64,000 bases of DNA from G965197675 sp965197675. GTDB lineage: Bacteria; Chloroflexota; Dehalococcoidia; Plut-88900. The translations under genes and the position numbers were made by a program. This document shows positions 62,358 through 64,000 of this stretch, in pieces. Under the pieces are notes generated by a model that had not been told where the DNA came from, made no database searches, and saw nothing but the letters and a program-made list of their open reading frames with translations. The stretch is from contig OZ240221.1 of assembly GCA_965197675.1 (NCBI GenBank), positions 372,001 to 436,000 of the forward strand, in the 5' to 3' direction. The stretch's first letter is position 1, and every line of letters starts with the position of its first letter.

Positions 62358-62640
62358 TGAAGGGTTTTAATATTGGCTCTTCGGAAAGGGGGCTAGCATG
62401 AAGAGGACTCACCTCCTCAATTGCGTACTGCAAGTGCAGATGCTAGACCCCCCTAGCAGCGGGTAGGTGGTGTGGAAGAAGGAGTGCTGCTAGAGGGGTT
62501 CTTGGAGGCCACCTCCGGACCTTGATCTGGAGGGAACGCCATACAGGATCCCCTTCGGTCGTATGATCGAGATAAGAAGGTCTGGGGTGGCGGAAATTGG
62601 AGAATAAAAGAGGCTTCAGAATTCTGAAGCCTCTTTTATC
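62358..62640 (+). ncRNA. Candidate structured non-coding RNA, about 280 nt
   Basis: Between a promoter and a strong terminator lies a non-coding stretch with several stable stems: GGGGGCTAGCAT (62388-62399) with ATGCTAGACCCCC (62440-62452); CTAGCAGC (62453-62460) with GCTGCTAG (62486-62493); GGAGG-CCA-CCTCC near 62508; and GGACCTT with AAGGTCT around 62517-62584. The C run at 62448-62452 can also pair with GGGG after 62494, so two folds compete. I do not recognise it as tmRNA, RNase P RNA, SRP RNA or 6S RNA. It could be a free RNA or a leader of rph. Confidence 0.5.
62604..62639. terminator. Strong palindromic terminator
   Basis: A perfect 36-bp palindrome centred on GAATTC, with an A run before and a T run after, so it can act on either strand. 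Confidence 0.85.
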
Positions 62641-62838
62641 AGCAGGATAAAGCGAAATTTCTATAGAATAGGGTCCGAGCTACAGGAGGAGTAGTTGTTG
62701 CCCTGCTTCCTTATGAATATTTCAGACGGATCAGAACACGCGATTTCCACAATAATCGCGTAGCGTTGCTTCCATATCCAGCGCGATGTATACTCTCCCA
62801 GTTTAGTGACACGTTATTATCGAAGGGGCTATGGATTA

Positions 62839-63567
62839 TTGATAAGGAGTGACGGCAGAGCAGCCACCGAGCTACGTCCAGTGCGAATAGTGCGAGGGAT
62901 ACAAGCCTTCGCCGAGGGCTCTGCCATGATCTCATTGGGACGTACCAGGGTGCTTTGCACCGTCAGTGTAGAGGACAGGGTGCCTGGCTTTCTCAGGGGA
63001 CAACACAAGGGATGGGTAACGGCAGAATACGCCATGTTGCCTCGTTCCACACCCACTCGCACTCCCAGAGATCCCTACAAATCAAGACCGAGCGGAAGGA
63101 ACCTAGAGATCCAACGAATGATCGGACGCTCCCTCAGAGCGATAGTAGATCTGGACTCTTTGGGAGAACGTACCTTCACCGTGGACTGCGACGTCCTGCA
63201 GGGGGATGGAGGCACTCGTACAGCAGCTATCACAGGCGCCTACGTAGCCCTGTGGGAGGCGCTTCGTGTTCTGGGATACCCTGAATCCGCGTCACCTCTC
63301 CGAGAACCTGCAGCGGCGATTAGCGCCGGTGTTGTAGATGGAGAGATTTTGCTAGATCTCTGCTACGAAGAGGACTCCAGGGCAGAGGTAGACTTCAATG
63401 TGATAATGACTGAGGCGGGCGAGTTCATAGAGGTACAAGGCTCCGCAGAGGGCAGGGCCTACCCTAGAGAAACATTAGAGTCGCTGTTGGATGTGGCTGC
63501 GGGAGGCATACGACAACTGCTTGAGGTCCAGAGGGCCGCCATCGGCGAAGCCCAAGCGGTAAAATGA
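62839..63567 (+). CDS. rph: Ribonuclease PH
   Basis: RNase PH trims tRNA 3' ends with phosphate. RSDGRAATELRPVRI, GRTRVLCTVSVEDRVPGFLR, GWVTAEYAMLPRSTPTR, GRNLEIQRMIGRSLRAIVDL and VDCDVLQGDGGTRTAAITGA are the family blocks. The TTG at 62839 is preferred because the family begins close to IRSDGR and AAGGGG lies 10 bases upstream; a GTG at 62806 would add 11 residues. It lies downstream of the putative RNA and terminator. Confidence 0.92.
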   Translation: MIRSDGRAATELRPVRIVRGIQAFAEGSAMISLGRTRVLCTVSVEDRVPGFLRGQHKGWVTAEYAMLPRSTPTRTPRDPYKSRPSGRNLEIQRMIGRSLRAIVDLDSLGERTFTVDCDVLQGDGGTRTAAITGAYVALWEALRVLGYPESASPLREPAAAISAGVVDGEILLDLCYEEDSRAEVDFNVIMTEAGEFIEVQGSAEGRAYPRETLESLLDVAAGGIRQLLEVQRAAIGEAQAVK

Positions 63568-63637
63568 TTTCGAGATTATTGCACCTGATCTACACCAAGG
63601 AGGATCAAGGCACTGGCTGTATCTCTAGCAAAGTCTC

Positions 63638-64000
63638 ATGAATGTATCTGATCTGATTCCAAGAAGATGGACCAGCGACGGCCCTGAAAGAGGTGGGAGG
63701 CACCGTGACAGCCTAACCGGCTTGTCAAAAGAGATCATCCACGACTTCCTAACCAATAACATACCCCACATGGCTGCCTCGATATCCTTCTGGGGATTCT
63801 TCTCCATCTTTCCCATGGTTCTAGCCATAGTTCTCATGACAGGTGGGATCTTATCTTACGACTCCTTTATCGAGGAGCTTGGGGAAAGTGTGCCCGTCTC
63901 CCAGGAATTTCTAACCGACTCCCTGGACGGTGTGACGGAAACCTGGCCTTATACAGGCTTGGTATCCATAGTGGGTTTAGTATGGGCTTCCCTGGCAGTG
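63638..64000 (+). CDS. YihY/BrkB-family membrane protein, 3' end outside window
   Basis: The frame is open from ATG 63638 to the window edge (121 codons). GLSKEIIHDFLTNNIPHMAA, SISFWGFFSIFPMVLAIVLM and TGLVSIVGLVWASLAV are typical of the YihY family of multi-helix inner-membrane proteins, whose function is unclear. The ribosome binding site is weak. Confidence 0.8.
   Translation, partial: MNVSDLIPRRWTSDGPERGGRHRDSLTGLSKEIIHDFLTNNIPHMAASISFWGFFSIFPMVLAIVLMTGGILSYDSFIEELGESVPVSQEFLTDSLDGVTETWPYTGLVSIVGLVWASLAV

Overview
The window looks like a chromosome piece from an uncultured, probably marine, Chloroflexota bacterium of the Dehalococcoidia/SAR202 type. This is inferred from gene content: tandem luciferase-like flavin monooxygenases, a CaiB-type CoA transferase, two thiolase/DUF35 pairs, a 2-oxoacid:ferredoxin oxidoreductase, GlcDEF, PxpABC and degenerate M24 proteins, all between many dispersed repeats. 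No rRNA or taxonomic marker is present to prove it. TGA is used as an ordinary stop by many genes, which matters for the main finding.

Layout. 1-5.5 kb: two lipoproteins (one cut by the window edge), a decayed MFS transporter, a GH15 glycosidase and a transposase remnant. 5.5-19.7 kb: housekeeping and central metabolism (MidA-type methyltransferase, FabI-like reductase, FolB, HD protein, peroxiredoxin, citrate synthase, KorAB, LipB, a cysteine-rich regulator, Rieske protein, MgtE, SDR, HemL-like aminomutase). 19.8-22.6 kb: three paralogous luciferase-like monooxygenases. 23-30.8 kb: a radical SAM DNA-repair protein behind a double LexA-like operator, GlcG/HbpS, PxpABC, and two M24 (creatinase-like) proteins. 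30.8-37.9 kb: accessory region with long repeats, a solitary antitoxin, a three-gene DUF262/ATPase/unknown cassette and a tRNA-Ala. 37.9-43 kb: CoA transferase, thiolase, DUF35, rhomboid protease, pyruvate kinase remnant and a HAD phosphatase. 43.4-52.3 kb: a glycolate/glyoxylate block (aminotransferase, GlcDEF, glycerate kinase), then ThyX, ThiE and TatD. 52.3-54.1 kb: a small thiol/selenol redox cluster. 55.5-60.5 kb: a second thiolase/DUF35 pair, LonN, EVE, MoaA, truncated ComEC and ComEA. 60.5-64 kb: IS3 debris, a lipoprotein, a probable structured RNA, RNase PH and the start of a YihY protein.

The best discovery is a set of three genes whose reading frames are each interrupted by a single TGA exactly where the family has its catalytic cysteine: a peroxiredoxin (codon 47), a two-domain rhodanese (codon 244) and an ArsC/Spx-like protein (codon 14). 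Each TGA is followed within the right distance by a hairpin. They are best read as selenoproteins and would be annotated as truncated genes by default pipelines. Two of them sit in one cluster around a small HMA-like protein, suggesting a selenium-dependent sulfur or oxidant-handling module. No selA, selB, selC or selD is in the window.

Other points of interest are two LexA-like boxes over the promoter of the radical SAM repair gene, an attenuator-like four-segment RNA in front of lipB, a candidate non-coding RNA of about 280 nt before rph, a probable defence cassette beside tRNA-Ala, two M24 proteins that have lost most metal ligands, and a roughly 200-bp repeat with 30-bp phased internal motifs present as inverted copies 24 kb apart.
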